Both the position numbers and the translations under genes were made by a program. The notes beneath the pieces were generated by a model. It had not been told where the DNA came from, made no database searches, and saw only the letters and a list, made by a program, of their open reading frames with translations. From Mycolicibacterium austroafricanum (GTDB lineage: Bacteria > Actinomycetota > Actinomycetes > Mycobacteriales > Mycobacteriaceae), in contig NZ_HG964451.1 of the NCBI RefSeq assembly GCF_000612725.1, positions 264,730 through 302,736 of the forward strand: a stretch of DNA of 38,007 nt. The letters run 5' to 3'. This document shows positions 19,550 to 26,867 of this stretch, in pieces. Numbering within the stretch: the stretch's first letter is position 1; the number at the start of each line of letters is the position of its first letter.

Positions 19550-19960
19550 TCAACGGTCCTTCTGCGTCTCGACGTAGCGTTTGATCACCGACAACGGCGC
19601 ACCACCGACCGTGGCCACGAAATACGAGTTCGTCCACAACGACGGCAGACGCGATTTCAGCCACGGGAACTCCTCGCACAGCACCCGCGACGAGCGGCCC
19701 TTGATAGCTTTCACAAGCCTGTGCACCCCGAACTGCGGATCCACCTCCACCAGCAGATGCACGTGATCCGGCATGGTCTCCAACTCGATCAACCATGACC
19801 CCTTCTCGTCGACCACCTCGCAGATGATCTCCTTCAGGCGTGTCTCCATGCGGCCACCGATCACTTTCCGGCGGTACTTCGGGCACCACACCACGTGATA
19901 CGCGCACTGAAACGCGATATTCGCGTTCGTCCGCAACGTAACACCCACACCCGACAACAT
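19550..19960 (-). CDS. tnpA: TnpA, Y1 HUH transposase of the IS200/IS605 family
   Basis: 136 residues from ATG 19958-19960. It cuts and rejoins single-stranded element ends through a 5'-phosphotyrosine. Visible: CAYHVVWCPKYRRKVI near the N-terminus, the metal-binding HUH motif in MPDHVHLLVEV, LWTNSYFVATVGGAP, and the catalytic Tyr in IKRYVETQ. Length (about 130-140) is normal for IS200 TnpA. It lies directly before tnpB, and the pair is probably co-transcribed. The protein looks complete, so the element may still move. Confidence 0.95.
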   Translation of the reverse strand: MLSGVGVTLRTNANIAFQCAYHVVWCPKYRRKVIGGRMETRLKEIICEVVDEKGSWLIELETMPDHVHLLVEVDPQFGVHRLVKAIKGRSSRVLCEEFPWLKSRLPSLWTNSYFVATVGGAPLSVIKRYVETQKDR

Positions 19961-20052
19961 CAGACACCCACTCGCTATCTAATGCCGCGGCACACCACAA
20001 CATCCCCGCGCAGTGGTCTGGTCACCATCCGACCCAACTCGACACGCACACC

Positions 20053-20071
20053 CCCAAGGCAAAAGCCCGGG
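20053..20071. repeat. Probable left-end hairpin of the IS200/IS605 element
   Basis: CCCAAGGC (20053-20060), loop AAAA, GCCCGGG (20065-20071) on the plus strand. On the minus strand this is an imperfect stem with one G-T pair and one bulged T, in the same arrangement as the right-end hairpin. It lies 92 bases before the tnpA start. Moderate support. Confidence 0.5.
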
Positions 20072-20127
20072 ATCCGCCATCGCGCGCCCCGACCGATCCG
20101 AGCCGGCGCCGGCACCGAATCACAGGT

Positions 20128-20673
20128 ATGCCCCAAACCGACACCGCCGAACTGGTGGTCCTGCTCGACGACGACGGCCGCACCATCGGTTCGGCCCCCA
20201 AGGCGCAGGTCCATCACACCTCCACCCCGCTGCACCTGGCGTTCTCCTGCTACCTGTTCGACGACGCGGGCCGCGTCCTGCTGACCCGCCGCGCGGTGCA
20301 CAAACGCACTTTCCCCGGGATCTGGACCAACACCTGCTGCGGGCATCCCGCCCCTGGCGAAGCGCTGCAGGACGCCGTGACCCGCCGGGTTCGCGAGGAG
20401 CTCGGCGTCGGGATCACCGACCTGCGCTGTGTGCTGCCCGATTTCCGCTACCGCGCGGTCGCCGCCGACGGCGTGGTGGAGAACGAGGTGTGCCCGGTGT
20501 TCTGCGGCCGGGCCGTCGGCCAGGTGCACCCGGACCCGGACGAGGTCGCCGACCACGTGTGGGTGCCGTGGCAGCACATGCGGGCGGCCGCCGAGTTCGG
20601 CTGGGCGATCAGCCCGTGGGCCGCCGAGCAGGTTCCGTTGCTGGATGCGGCTGGGATCGGACACCGGGGCTAG
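20128..20673 (+). CDS. idi: Isopentenyl-diphosphate delta-isomerase, type 1
   Basis: 181 residues from ATG 20128. It interconverts IPP and DMAPP, the starter pair for GGPP and carotenoids. It is a Nudix-fold enzyme: HLAFSCYLFD, RRAVHKRTFPGIWTNTCCGHPAPGE with catalytic Cys71 aligned to the CGHP cysteine, the Nudix-like RRVREELGV, and catalytic-acid region DGVVENEVCPVF. It is complete and about as long as the usual 180-residue enzyme. Its stop TAG (20671-20673) shares the palindrome CTAG with the stop of the convergent Rieske gene. The IS left end lies close to its start, so its promoter region is short and may be altered by the insertion. Confidence 0.95.
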   Translation: MPQTDTAELVVLLDDDGRTIGSAPKAQVHHTSTPLHLAFSCYLFDDAGRVLLTRRAVHKRTFPGIWTNTCCGHPAPGEALQDAVTRRVREELGVGITDLRCVLPDFRYRAVAADGVVENEVCPVFCGRAVGQVHPDPDEVADHVWVPWQHMRAAAEFGWAISPWAAEQVPLLDAAGIGHRG

Positions 20674-21677
20674 GACCTCTGCTCGAAGAGCCGTTCGGCG
20701 TAGGCGAGGTCGTCACGCCACAGCCTGCCCGCGGCATGACGCATCAGGGGCCGGATCAGCGGGGCCGCCACCAGGCCTGCGCCGAAGTGCGGCCGGTCGG
20801 AATGGGCGATCACCGCCTCGATCACCGCGGTGCGCGGCCTGCCGTCGACACCGGGTCCCATCGGGGTGGCGTGCGTTTCGACGACGCTTCCGCGGCCCTC
20901 GCCCTCGACGATGTGCATGACCACCGTCCGCGGGCCGGGCGTGGTGAACTCGGCGATGACGGGCACGCCCAGCCTGCCGATGTGGAACGTCACCTCGACG
21001 ACGAACCGGTCGAGATCCTGCGCGAGGCCGTCCTCGGCCGGCGGCGCGCTGAGCACCCGCAGCCGGGAGAACGAGTACGGGTGAAACCACGCGCCGTGCC
21101 ACGGATCGAGCCGGTTGGCGACGATGTCGCGCGGCTCGCAGACCCCCTCCATCCGGGTGACCGCGGCCAGCGCCGGTTCGCCGGGCCGCAGCGGGATGAC
21201 GGGCTGCTCGGTGGGCGCCGAGCCGCCCGTGTCGAGATCGTCGAGCCGCACCCAGCACAGCACGCCGTCGTCGTGGGCCGGGTAGGGCTTCCAGGCGCCG
21301 TGCCGGCGCTCGCCGAGCCGCAGCCCGTGCCACGGGCACACCAGCGTGCCGCAGTCCACCGGCGCGGTCGCCAGGTCGGCGCCCAGGTGCGGGCACGCGC
21401 GGGGCGCCACCAGCAGGGCGCCGTCGCTGCCCCGCCAGGCCACCAGTTCCCTGCCTGCCACCGAGGTCCCGAACGCCTTCGTGGTGATGTCCGCGCTGGC
21501 CGCGATGACGAACCAGTTGCCGCCGGGGCGTCCCAGCGTGCGCTGCAACGCCGTATCGATCACCGCCGGGTTGGCGTCCTGATAGGTGGGCGGCTGCGCC
21601 GACCACGAGGCGGCGGGAAGGAACTCGAACGGCCATGCCTTGGCGGCCCTGGCGCGTAACCCCGACAGCACGCTCAC
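20670..21677 (-). CDS. Rieske [2Fe-2S] protein coupled to crtU, function unknown
   Basis: 335 residues; GTG start overlapping the crtU stop as GTGA. An N-terminal Rieske domain (about 53-150) has both ligand pairs: Cys95-Pro-His97 in RACPHLGAD and Cys114-Pro-Trp-His117 in VCPWHGLRLG. The C-terminal two-thirds include VANRLDPWHGAWFHPYSFSRLRVL and THATPMGPG. This resembles Rieske oxygenase catalytic domains in layout, but I cannot place a complete 2-His-1-carboxylate iron site. I recall similar Rieske proteins with an uncharacterised C-terminal domain beside crtU in other actinomycetes. Coupling to crtU suggests an oxidation step on the carotenoid, for example ring hydroxylation, or electron supply to another enzyme. 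That role is inference. Confidence 0.8.
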   Translation of the reverse strand: MSVLSGLRARAAKAWPFEFLPAASWSAQPPTYQDANPAVIDTALQRTLGRPGGNWFVIAASADITTKAFGTSVAGRELVAWRGSDGALLVAPRACPHLGADLATAPVDCGTLVCPWHGLRLGERRHGAWKPYPAHDDGVLCWVRLDDLDTGGSAPTEQPVIPLRPGEPALAAVTRMEGVCEPRDIVANRLDPWHGAWFHPYSFSRLRVLSAPPAEDGLAQDLDRFVVEVTFHIGRLGVPVIAEFTTPGPRTVVMHIVEGEGRGSVVETHATPMGPGVDGRPRTAVIEAVIAHSDRPHFGAGLVAAPLIRPLMRHAAGRLWRDDLAYAERLFEQRS

Positions 21678-23203
21678 CGGACACCCCCGGCCGAGGTGGC
21701 CAGCCGACGCAACACCGCCGACCGGCCGCGGTTGGGGACGGTGTGCAACGTGTGGCCGGCCAGCCCGAAGCCGGTGAGCAGCTCGTTGGCCGCGGTCCAG
21801 CCGGTGGTGGCTGCGCGTTCCATCAGAGCCACCGGCAGGTCGATGCGGATGCCGTCGCCGGCGAGCTTCAGCCGCGGATCCGGGGTGGACACGGTGGGCC
21901 GGTCGGCGAAATCGCCCGGGGCGAACCGGGGACAGTCGTCGCGGCGCAGCAGCCGTTCGGCCACGATCGATGCCGTCGCGGTCTCGGGATACAGCTCGTG
22001 CATCCGCGCGATCAGCCTGTCGCGCACGTCGACGTCCTCGTCACGGACCGAGTAGGCGTGCAGTTCCACCACCGAACCGCCTGTGCGGGAGCACCATTGG
22101 GCGGCCTCGCGCTCGTAGCGCTCCAGGACGCTGATGTTGTCCAGCGGATCCCGCCCCCCGGTGCCGACGAACGCGGCGCGATCGTGTCGCACCGGCCGGT
22201 CCAGCCACAGCCGCAGCACGACGAACGGCGGCGCGGTGCCGATCGCCGCGACCCGCTCGCGCCACGACGGATCTCCCAGACCCGGCGATGCCGCGACCAC
22301 ACGCCGCAGCGAACCGGGGTCGGTGGCCAGCACCGCGGCGTCGGCCGACCACACCTGAGCGCGCGAACCGGTGACCGTCACCTCGTCGGCGACCGTGACC
22401 GAATCGACCTCGGCGCCGGTGTGGAACACCACACCGCGTCCTTCCAGATAACGTCGCAGCGGATTCCACAGGGCCACATCGAAGTTGGCGTTCGCAACGT
22501 CGAAGATCAACCCTTCGCTGGAGCCCAGGAAGTAGATGTGGAACATGGTGACCAGCTCACCGGCCGACAGCGTCTCCGGTCTCGCGAAGAAGCTGCGCGC
22601 GAACACCTCGAAGGCCAGGTGCCGGGCCGCCTCGGGAAAGTTGATGTCGCGCAGGAACGTTTCGGCGTCGCGGCCGTCGAGCAGGTCGTAGGTCTCGGGC
22701 ACCGACACCGCGGCCAGCGGTGCGGCGGCCTTGGCGTCGAGCCGGACGAGGTCCCGCAGCCGGAAGGTGGGGCTGCGCAACGCGAATGCCAGCGCGTTCA
22801 GCGGCGGCGTCTGCGGCAAACCGCGGAAGGTGTCGCGGCGCCCGGCACCGTCGATCAGCGGGTAGTCCTCGACCGGGGTGAGCGCCGACAGCCCGGGGTC
22901 GCTGCGCCGCAGCAGGGCCCGCAGGTTGTAGTACTGGCGGAAGAACGCGTGGAAGCCGCGGTTCATCGCCACCGGGGTGCCGTCGGCCAGGGTGTCCGAC
23001 CAGCCGCCGACCCGGCCACCGAGGTAGTCGTGCTTCTCGATCACCTCGACGGCGACCCCGCGTTCGGCCAGCCCGGTGGCCGCGGCCAGCCCCGCGATGC
23101 CGCCACCGACAACCACCACACGGGGCCGCTTCCCGTCCGCCGAGCGACGCCCCGGCGGCGCCGGCCAGGTCTGGCGGTGGCGATCGAAGCCGTTGAGGCT
23201 CAA
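21674..23203 (-). CDS. crtU: Carotenoid ring desaturase/methyltransferase, CrtU (isorenieratene synthase) type
   Basis: 509 residues. The start is TTG at 23201-23203, supported by AAGGAGGAG upstream. FAD-binding fold VVVVGGGIAGLAAATGLAERGVAVEVIEKHDYLGGRVGGW (split here as two motifs: VVGGGIAGLAAATGL and EKHDYLGGRVGGW) is followed by the CrtU hallmark MNRGFHAFFRQYYNLRALL and the C-terminal FAD segment LKLAGDGIRIDLPVALMERA. CrtU converts beta-ionone rings to aromatic rings, giving isorenieratene from beta-carotene in Streptomyces and Brevibacterium. It lies between crtB and the Rieske gene. The family is close to the CrtI/CruO desaturases, so a different ring or chain reaction is possible, but the MNRGFHAFFRQYYN block favours CrtU. 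Confidence 0.82.
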   Translation of the reverse strand: MSLNGFDRHRQTWPAPPGRRSADGKRPRVVVVGGGIAGLAAATGLAERGVAVEVIEKHDYLGGRVGGWSDTLADGTPVAMNRGFHAFFRQYYNLRALLRRSDPGLSALTPVEDYPLIDGAGRRDTFRGLPQTPPLNALAFALRSPTFRLRDLVRLDAKAAAPLAAVSVPETYDLLDGRDAETFLRDINFPEAARHLAFEVFARSFFARPETLSAGELVTMFHIYFLGSSEGLIFDVANANFDVALWNPLRRYLEGRGVVFHTGAEVDSVTVADEVTVTGSRAQVWSADAAVLATDPGSLRRVVAASPGLGDPSWRERVAAIGTAPPFVVLRLWLDRPVRHDRAAFVGTGGRDPLDNISVLERYEREAAQWCSRTGGSVVELHAYSVRDEDVDVRDRLIARMHELYPETATASIVAERLLRRDDCPRFAPGDFADRPTVSTPDPRLKLAGDGIRIDLPVALMERAATTGWTAANELLTGFGLAGHTLHTVPNRGRSAVLRRLATSAGGVR

Positions 23204-23246
23204 GCGTTCTCCTCCTTCAGATGGGTACGCTCCGACCGATCCATTT

Positions 23247-24194
23247 TTACGCTCCCCTGGATCGCATCCGCTGTCCCCATGCCTTACCTATGCCCGCTGC
23301 GGCGACGACCAATCGTCGCGGTTTCCCCACCGTCGCACGCCGGCCGAAGATCTCGAAGTCGATCGCCTCGATACGCGACAGGATGTCGGAGTACAGCGTC
23401 AGCGCCGCCGCCACGCAGGGCCGCGACTGCGGCACCAGCACGGCGATCCCGGGTCGGGCCTGCTGGTACACCTGGCGGGTGATCGCGTGCTGTTCGGCCA
23501 GCGCGGCACGCACCCGGGGCTCGATGCGGCCGTTGGCCTGGCACCAGGTCAGCAGTTCGCGGTCGACACCGTGGGCGGCGAGTTCGTCGGCGGGCAGGTA
23601 GACGCGCCCGCGGGTCAGATCCTCGTCCACGTCTCGCAGGAAGTTGGTCAGCTGGAACGCCTTGCCCAGCGCCGCCGCATAGGGCGCGGCCTCCTCGCGC
23701 GGGCCGACTGTGCCGAGCACCGGCAGCATCTGCAGCCCGATCACCTCGGCCGAGCCGTACATGTAGCGCTCCAGCGCCTGCCGGTCCGGATAGTCCGTCA
23801 CGGTCAGATCCATCCGCATCGACGCCAGGAAGTCGTCGAACAGATCCCAGCCGATGTCGTAGGTGCGCGCGGTGTGCACCACCGCGGTCAGGATCGGATC
23901 GCCCTCACAGGACTCCTTGTCCACCAGGCAGTGGAAGAGCCGGGTGGACAGCTGCTGGAGCCTCTCGGCCCGCTGGTCGACGGTCGCCGTGTCGGCGAGG
24001 TCGTCGAGGATGTCGTCGGCGAAGCGCGCGAAGCCGTACAGCGCGTGCACCGCGGGCCGTTGCCTGGGCGCCAGCAGCCGGGTGGCCAGGTAGAACGTCT
24101 TGCCGTGTTGGGCGTTGATGGTCCGGCACTGCCGGTAGGCGTCACGCAGCTCCGGATCCCGCACCCCTGCCGCGTCGAGCTCGATCTTGATCAT
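23247..24194 (-). CDS. crtB: Phytoene synthase
   Basis: 315 residues from ATG 24192-24194 (MIKIELDAAGV), sharing one base with the crtI stop (TGATG). The open frame continues upstream but is antisense-like. It condenses two GGPP to phytoene. Visible: the first Asp-rich motif in YGFARFADDILDDLAD, the second in NFLRDVDEDLTRGRVYLP, and squalene/phytoene-synthase signature pieces YMYGSAEVIGLQMLPVLG and GKAFQLTNFLRDV. Length is normal for bacterial CrtB. Third carotenoid gene of the coupled set; 43 bases separate its stop from the crtU start, and that gap holds the crtU Shine-Dalgarno. Confidence 0.95.
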   Translation of the reverse strand: MIKIELDAAGVRDPELRDAYRQCRTINAQHGKTFYLATRLLAPRQRPAVHALYGFARFADDILDDLADTATVDQRAERLQQLSTRLFHCLVDKESCEGDPILTAVVHTARTYDIGWDLFDDFLASMRMDLTVTDYPDRQALERYMYGSAEVIGLQMLPVLGTVGPREEAAPYAAALGKAFQLTNFLRDVDEDLTRGRVYLPADELAAHGVDRELLTWCQANGRIEPRVRAALAEQHAITRQVYQQARPGIAVLVPQSRPCVAAALTLYSDILSRIEAIDFEIFGRRATVGKPRRLVVAAAGIGKAWGQRMRSRGA

Positions 24195-25714
24195 CAGCGG
24201 TGGACCTCCGAGGGACGAGGACGGACAGGGATGCCGGTGATCCGGTCGGCGGCCAGCCGACCGGACAGGATCGCGGTCGGAACGCCGACCCCGGGGACCG
24301 TGGACGAACCGGCCAGCACCACGTTGTCGATGCCGCGCACGGTGTTGGCCGGCCGGAACGGCCCGGTCTGGGCGAAGGTGTGCGCCAACGCGAACGGCGT
24401 GCCCGACGCCATCCCCTGGCGCCGCCAGTCGGCCGGTGTCACGACGTGCAACAGCTCGGCGTCCTCGGCCACCCCGGGCATCCGGCTGCGCACCGCGGAC
24501 AACATCTGCTCCACATACCCCGAACCGGCGGCATCCCAATCCAGGGTGCCGACGTCGGTGTTGGGCGCCGGAGCCAGCACGTAGAGCAGGTCACGCCCGG
24601 CCGGCGCCAGCGTCGGGTCAGTCGCCGTCGGCCGGGTCACCAGCAGCGACGGGTCACCCATCACCCGGCCGTCGTCGATGATGTCGCGGAACGTCTGCGT
24701 CCACGCGTCACCGAACAGGATCGTGTGGTGACCGGCGTCATCGGCGTCGGGGCCGACCGCCCGGCACCCGACGTGCGCGACCACCGCCGACGGCGCAGGA
24801 CGCAGCCGCAGCGGCCGCACCGGTGTGCGGCCGATCAGCCGGTACGTGTCGGGCAGCTCGGTGGTCAGCACCACCGAGTCCGCCCGCACCCGGCCGCCGT
24901 CCACGGTGCGCACCGCCGTGACCCGGGATCCGATGAACTCGAGATCGGAAACCGTTGCATTGTAAACAAATTCGACACCGGCCCGGGAGGCGGCGGCGGC
25001 CATCGCATCGGGTAGCGCGCGCATGCCGCCGCGCGGGAAGTACACCCCCGCGACGGTGTCCATGTAGGCGATCACCGCGTACACGGCCAGCGCGCTCTGC
25101 GGCGGCACTCCGGCGTAGAGCGACTGGAACGTGAACACCCGCAGCAGCCGCTCGTCTTTCAGGAAGCGGCGCACCGCCGGTTCCCAGCGGCGGAAGCCGC
25201 CGAGTGCGACCAGACGCGCCAGCGACGGCGTCAGCAGCGACAGCGGCGAGTCGAAGTTGTTCGCGATGAACCCGTCGAACTCGGTGCGGTACAGCTTGGT
25301 CAGCCACTCCCGCAGCCGCAGATAGCCGTCGGCCTCCCGGCGGCCGGCGAACCGTTCGATCTCGGACACCATCGCGTCGGCCTCGGTGTGCACCGCCAGC
25401 GCGCTGCCGTCGGCGAACTTCGCGTGGTAGGCCGGGTGTACCGGGTCCATCGGCAGGCGGTCCGCCAGGGACTCGCCGACCGCGGCGAACGCGTCGTCGA
25501 TGATGTCCGGCATGGTCAGCACGGTCGGCCCGGTGTCGAGCCGGTAGCCGTTGACGTCGGCGCGACCGACCCGTCCGCCGGGATGGTCCCCCCGTTCCAG
25601 CACGGTGACCTGGCGGCCCCGGCCGGCCAGCTGCAGCGCCGCCGACAATCCGGACAGGCCCGCGCCGACCACGACGACGCGGTCGGTTTTTCCGCCCAGC
25701 GTGCGCATCATCAT
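24194..25714 (-). CDS. crtI: Phytoene desaturase
   Basis: 506 residues. Three ATG codons in a row (25714, 25711, 25708) are possible starts; 25714 gives an ATGA overlap with crtE. It desaturates phytoene stepwise to lycopene with FAD. Visible: FAD fold VVVVGAGLSGLSAALQLAGRG (residues about 13-30), HPGGRVGRADVNGYRLDTGPTVL, TFQSLYAGVPPQSALAVYAVIAYMDTVAGVYFPRGGM (CrtI signature region, cited in pieces: TFQSLYAGVPP, GVYFPRGGM), and the C-terminal signature NVVLAGSSTVPGVGVPTAILSG. Complete and of normal length. It lies between crtE and crtB. Confidence 0.94.
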   Translation of the reverse strand: MMMRTLGGKTDRVVVVGAGLSGLSAALQLAGRGRQVTVLERGDHPGGRVGRADVNGYRLDTGPTVLTMPDIIDDAFAAVGESLADRLPMDPVHPAYHAKFADGSALAVHTEADAMVSEIERFAGRREADGYLRLREWLTKLYRTEFDGFIANNFDSPLSLLTPSLARLVALGGFRRWEPAVRRFLKDERLLRVFTFQSLYAGVPPQSALAVYAVIAYMDTVAGVYFPRGGMRALPDAMAAAASRAGVEFVYNATVSDLEFIGSRVTAVRTVDGGRVRADSVVLTTELPDTYRLIGRTPVRPLRLRPAPSAVVAHVGCRAVGPDADDAGHHTILFGDAWTQTFRDIIDDGRVMGDPSLLVTRPTATDPTLAPAGRDLLYVLAPAPNTDVGTLDWDAAGSGYVEQMLSAVRSRMPGVAEDAELLHVVTPADWRRQGMASGTPFALAHTFAQTGPFRPANTVRGIDNVVLAGSSTVPGVGVPTAILSGRLAADRITGIPVRPRPSEVHR

Positions 25715-26808
25715 GCTGCCCGCTGGGTGCAGGCGACGGCCATCTCGGCCAACGCGGCACGGGGGGCGGCGGGGATCGCCGCGCCGTCGAGGAAGCGCAG
25801 CGCCGCGTCGTGGCGGCGGGCGATCTGCTCCTCGATCCACTGCACGGCACCGCTGGCCCTGATCAGGGTGCGCCACCGGTCGACGTCGGCGGCGCCGATC
25901 TCGGGGCTCTGCATCAGTTCGGCGAGCTGGCGCCGCAGCCTCGGGCCTGCCAGCTCGTAGGCGGCGACGACGATGCTGGTGGCCTTGCCGTCCTCCAGGT
26001 CGCTGCGCACGGATTTGCCTGTCAGCGAAGGCGATCCGAACACGCCGAGGATGTCGTCGCGCAACTGGAACGCCTCCCCGATCGCGGCGCCGTAGCCGGA
26101 CAGCGCGTCCGCCACGTCGGCGCTGCAGCCGGCCATGGCGACGCCGAGCTCCAGCGGACGGCGCACGGTGTAGTTGCCGGATTTGCGGCGCAGCACGTCA
26201 AGTACCTCCGGGAGTGTCGGGAACGTCTGGCAGCTGTTCAGAAGGTCGGACAGCTGGCCGATGGCGAGCTCGGTGCGCATGGCGTCGTAGCGCGGCCACA
26301 CCCGGGCCAGCGCGTCCGCGTCGACCCCGCTGCGGCGCAGCATCTCCTCGGCCCACACCAGGCACAGGTCGCCGAGCAGGATCGCCGCGGACTCCCCGAA
26401 CCGGCTCGCCGAGCCGCTCAGCGCGCGGTCGCGGTGCCAGCGCCCCAGCGCGACGTGCGCGCTGGGCCGGGCCCGGCGCATCGGTGAGCTGTCCATCACG
26501 TCGTCCTGGATCAGCGCGAAGGTGTGCAGCAGCTCCAGGCTCGCCGATGCCCGCAGCGCCGCGGTGTCCTCCCGCTCGCCGCACAACCAGCCGAGATACA
26601 TGTACGTCGAGCGGACGTACTTGCCGCCGTCGAGGAATCCGCACAGCAGCTCGGCGGCGACATCGACGCCGCCGCCGTCCAGTCGGCGGGCGCATTCACC
26701 GCGCACGAAATCTTCCAGATGTTCCCGCACCGCCGTGCGGACCGTGTCGCGCCAGGCCATCAGCCCTGGTTCTGCCAGCTGCGCGCCGGCGCCATCGCCC
26801 CTGCTCAA
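25711..26808 (-). CDS. crtE: Geranylgeranyl diphosphate synthase (polyprenyl synthase family)
   Basis: 365 residues from TTG 26806-26808, chosen because GAGGAGGGGG lies 7 bases upstream; an ATG at 26760 (MAWRDTVR) would give 349 residues but has only a weak Shine-Dalgarno. It extends prenyl diphosphates with IPP, by context to C20 for carotenoids. The chain-elongation motifs are FLDGGKYVRSTYM, first Asp-rich motif LIQDDVMDSSPMRRARPS (DDVMD, residues 102-106), second Asp-rich motif FQLRDDILGVFG, and GKSVRSDLEDGKATSIV. It heads crtI-crtB-crtU and follows the mmpL gene by 59 bases. The product chain length is assigned from context. Confidence 0.9.
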   Translation of the reverse strand: MSRGDGAGAQLAEPGLMAWRDTVRTAVREHLEDFVRGECARRLDGGGVDVAAELLCGFLDGGKYVRSTYMYLGWLCGEREDTAALRASASLELLHTFALIQDDVMDSSPMRRARPSAHVALGRWHRDRALSGSASRFGESAAILLGDLCLVWAEEMLRRSGVDADALARVWPRYDAMRTELAIGQLSDLLNSCQTFPTLPEVLDVLRRKSGNYTVRRPLELGVAMAGCSADVADALSGYGAAIGEAFQLRDDILGVFGSPSLTGKSVRSDLEDGKATSIVVAAYELAGPRLRRQLAELMQSPEIGAADVDRWRTLIRASGAVQWIEEQIARRHDAALRFLDGAAIPAAPRAALAEMAVACTQRAA

Positions 26809-26867
26809 CTGCGGACCCCCTCCTCGTTCGACCCACCCGTGCCTTGGGCGTCGTCTTCCATTCGAAG

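Larger units (their letters stand above)
18249..20085 (-). mobile_element. IS200/IS605-family insertion sequence with tnpA and tnpB
   Basis: The element reads tnpA then tnpB on the minus strand. The right end is marked by an imperfect hairpin at 18259-18279, then AGGACGTCAA, with the tip at about 18249. The probable left-end hairpin is at 20053-20071. Both hairpins carry one unpaired base on their 3' side in element orientation, as TnpA-recognised subterminal hairpins do. There are no terminal inverted repeats or target duplication, as expected for this single-strand transposition family. The left tip is not resolved; 20085 is an estimate (20072-20110 possible). The insertion cuts the glycosyltransferase gene and ends close to the idi start. 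Confidence 0.85.

Noticed and set aside
19539..20003. 154-codon minus frame overlapping tnpA
   Set aside because: No transposase motifs; the tnpA frame carries the HUH motif and catalytic Tyr.
21635..23482. 615-codon plus-strand open frame antisense to crtU
   Set aside because: Compositional shadow of crtU and the crtB 3' end; no start signal or recognisable domain.
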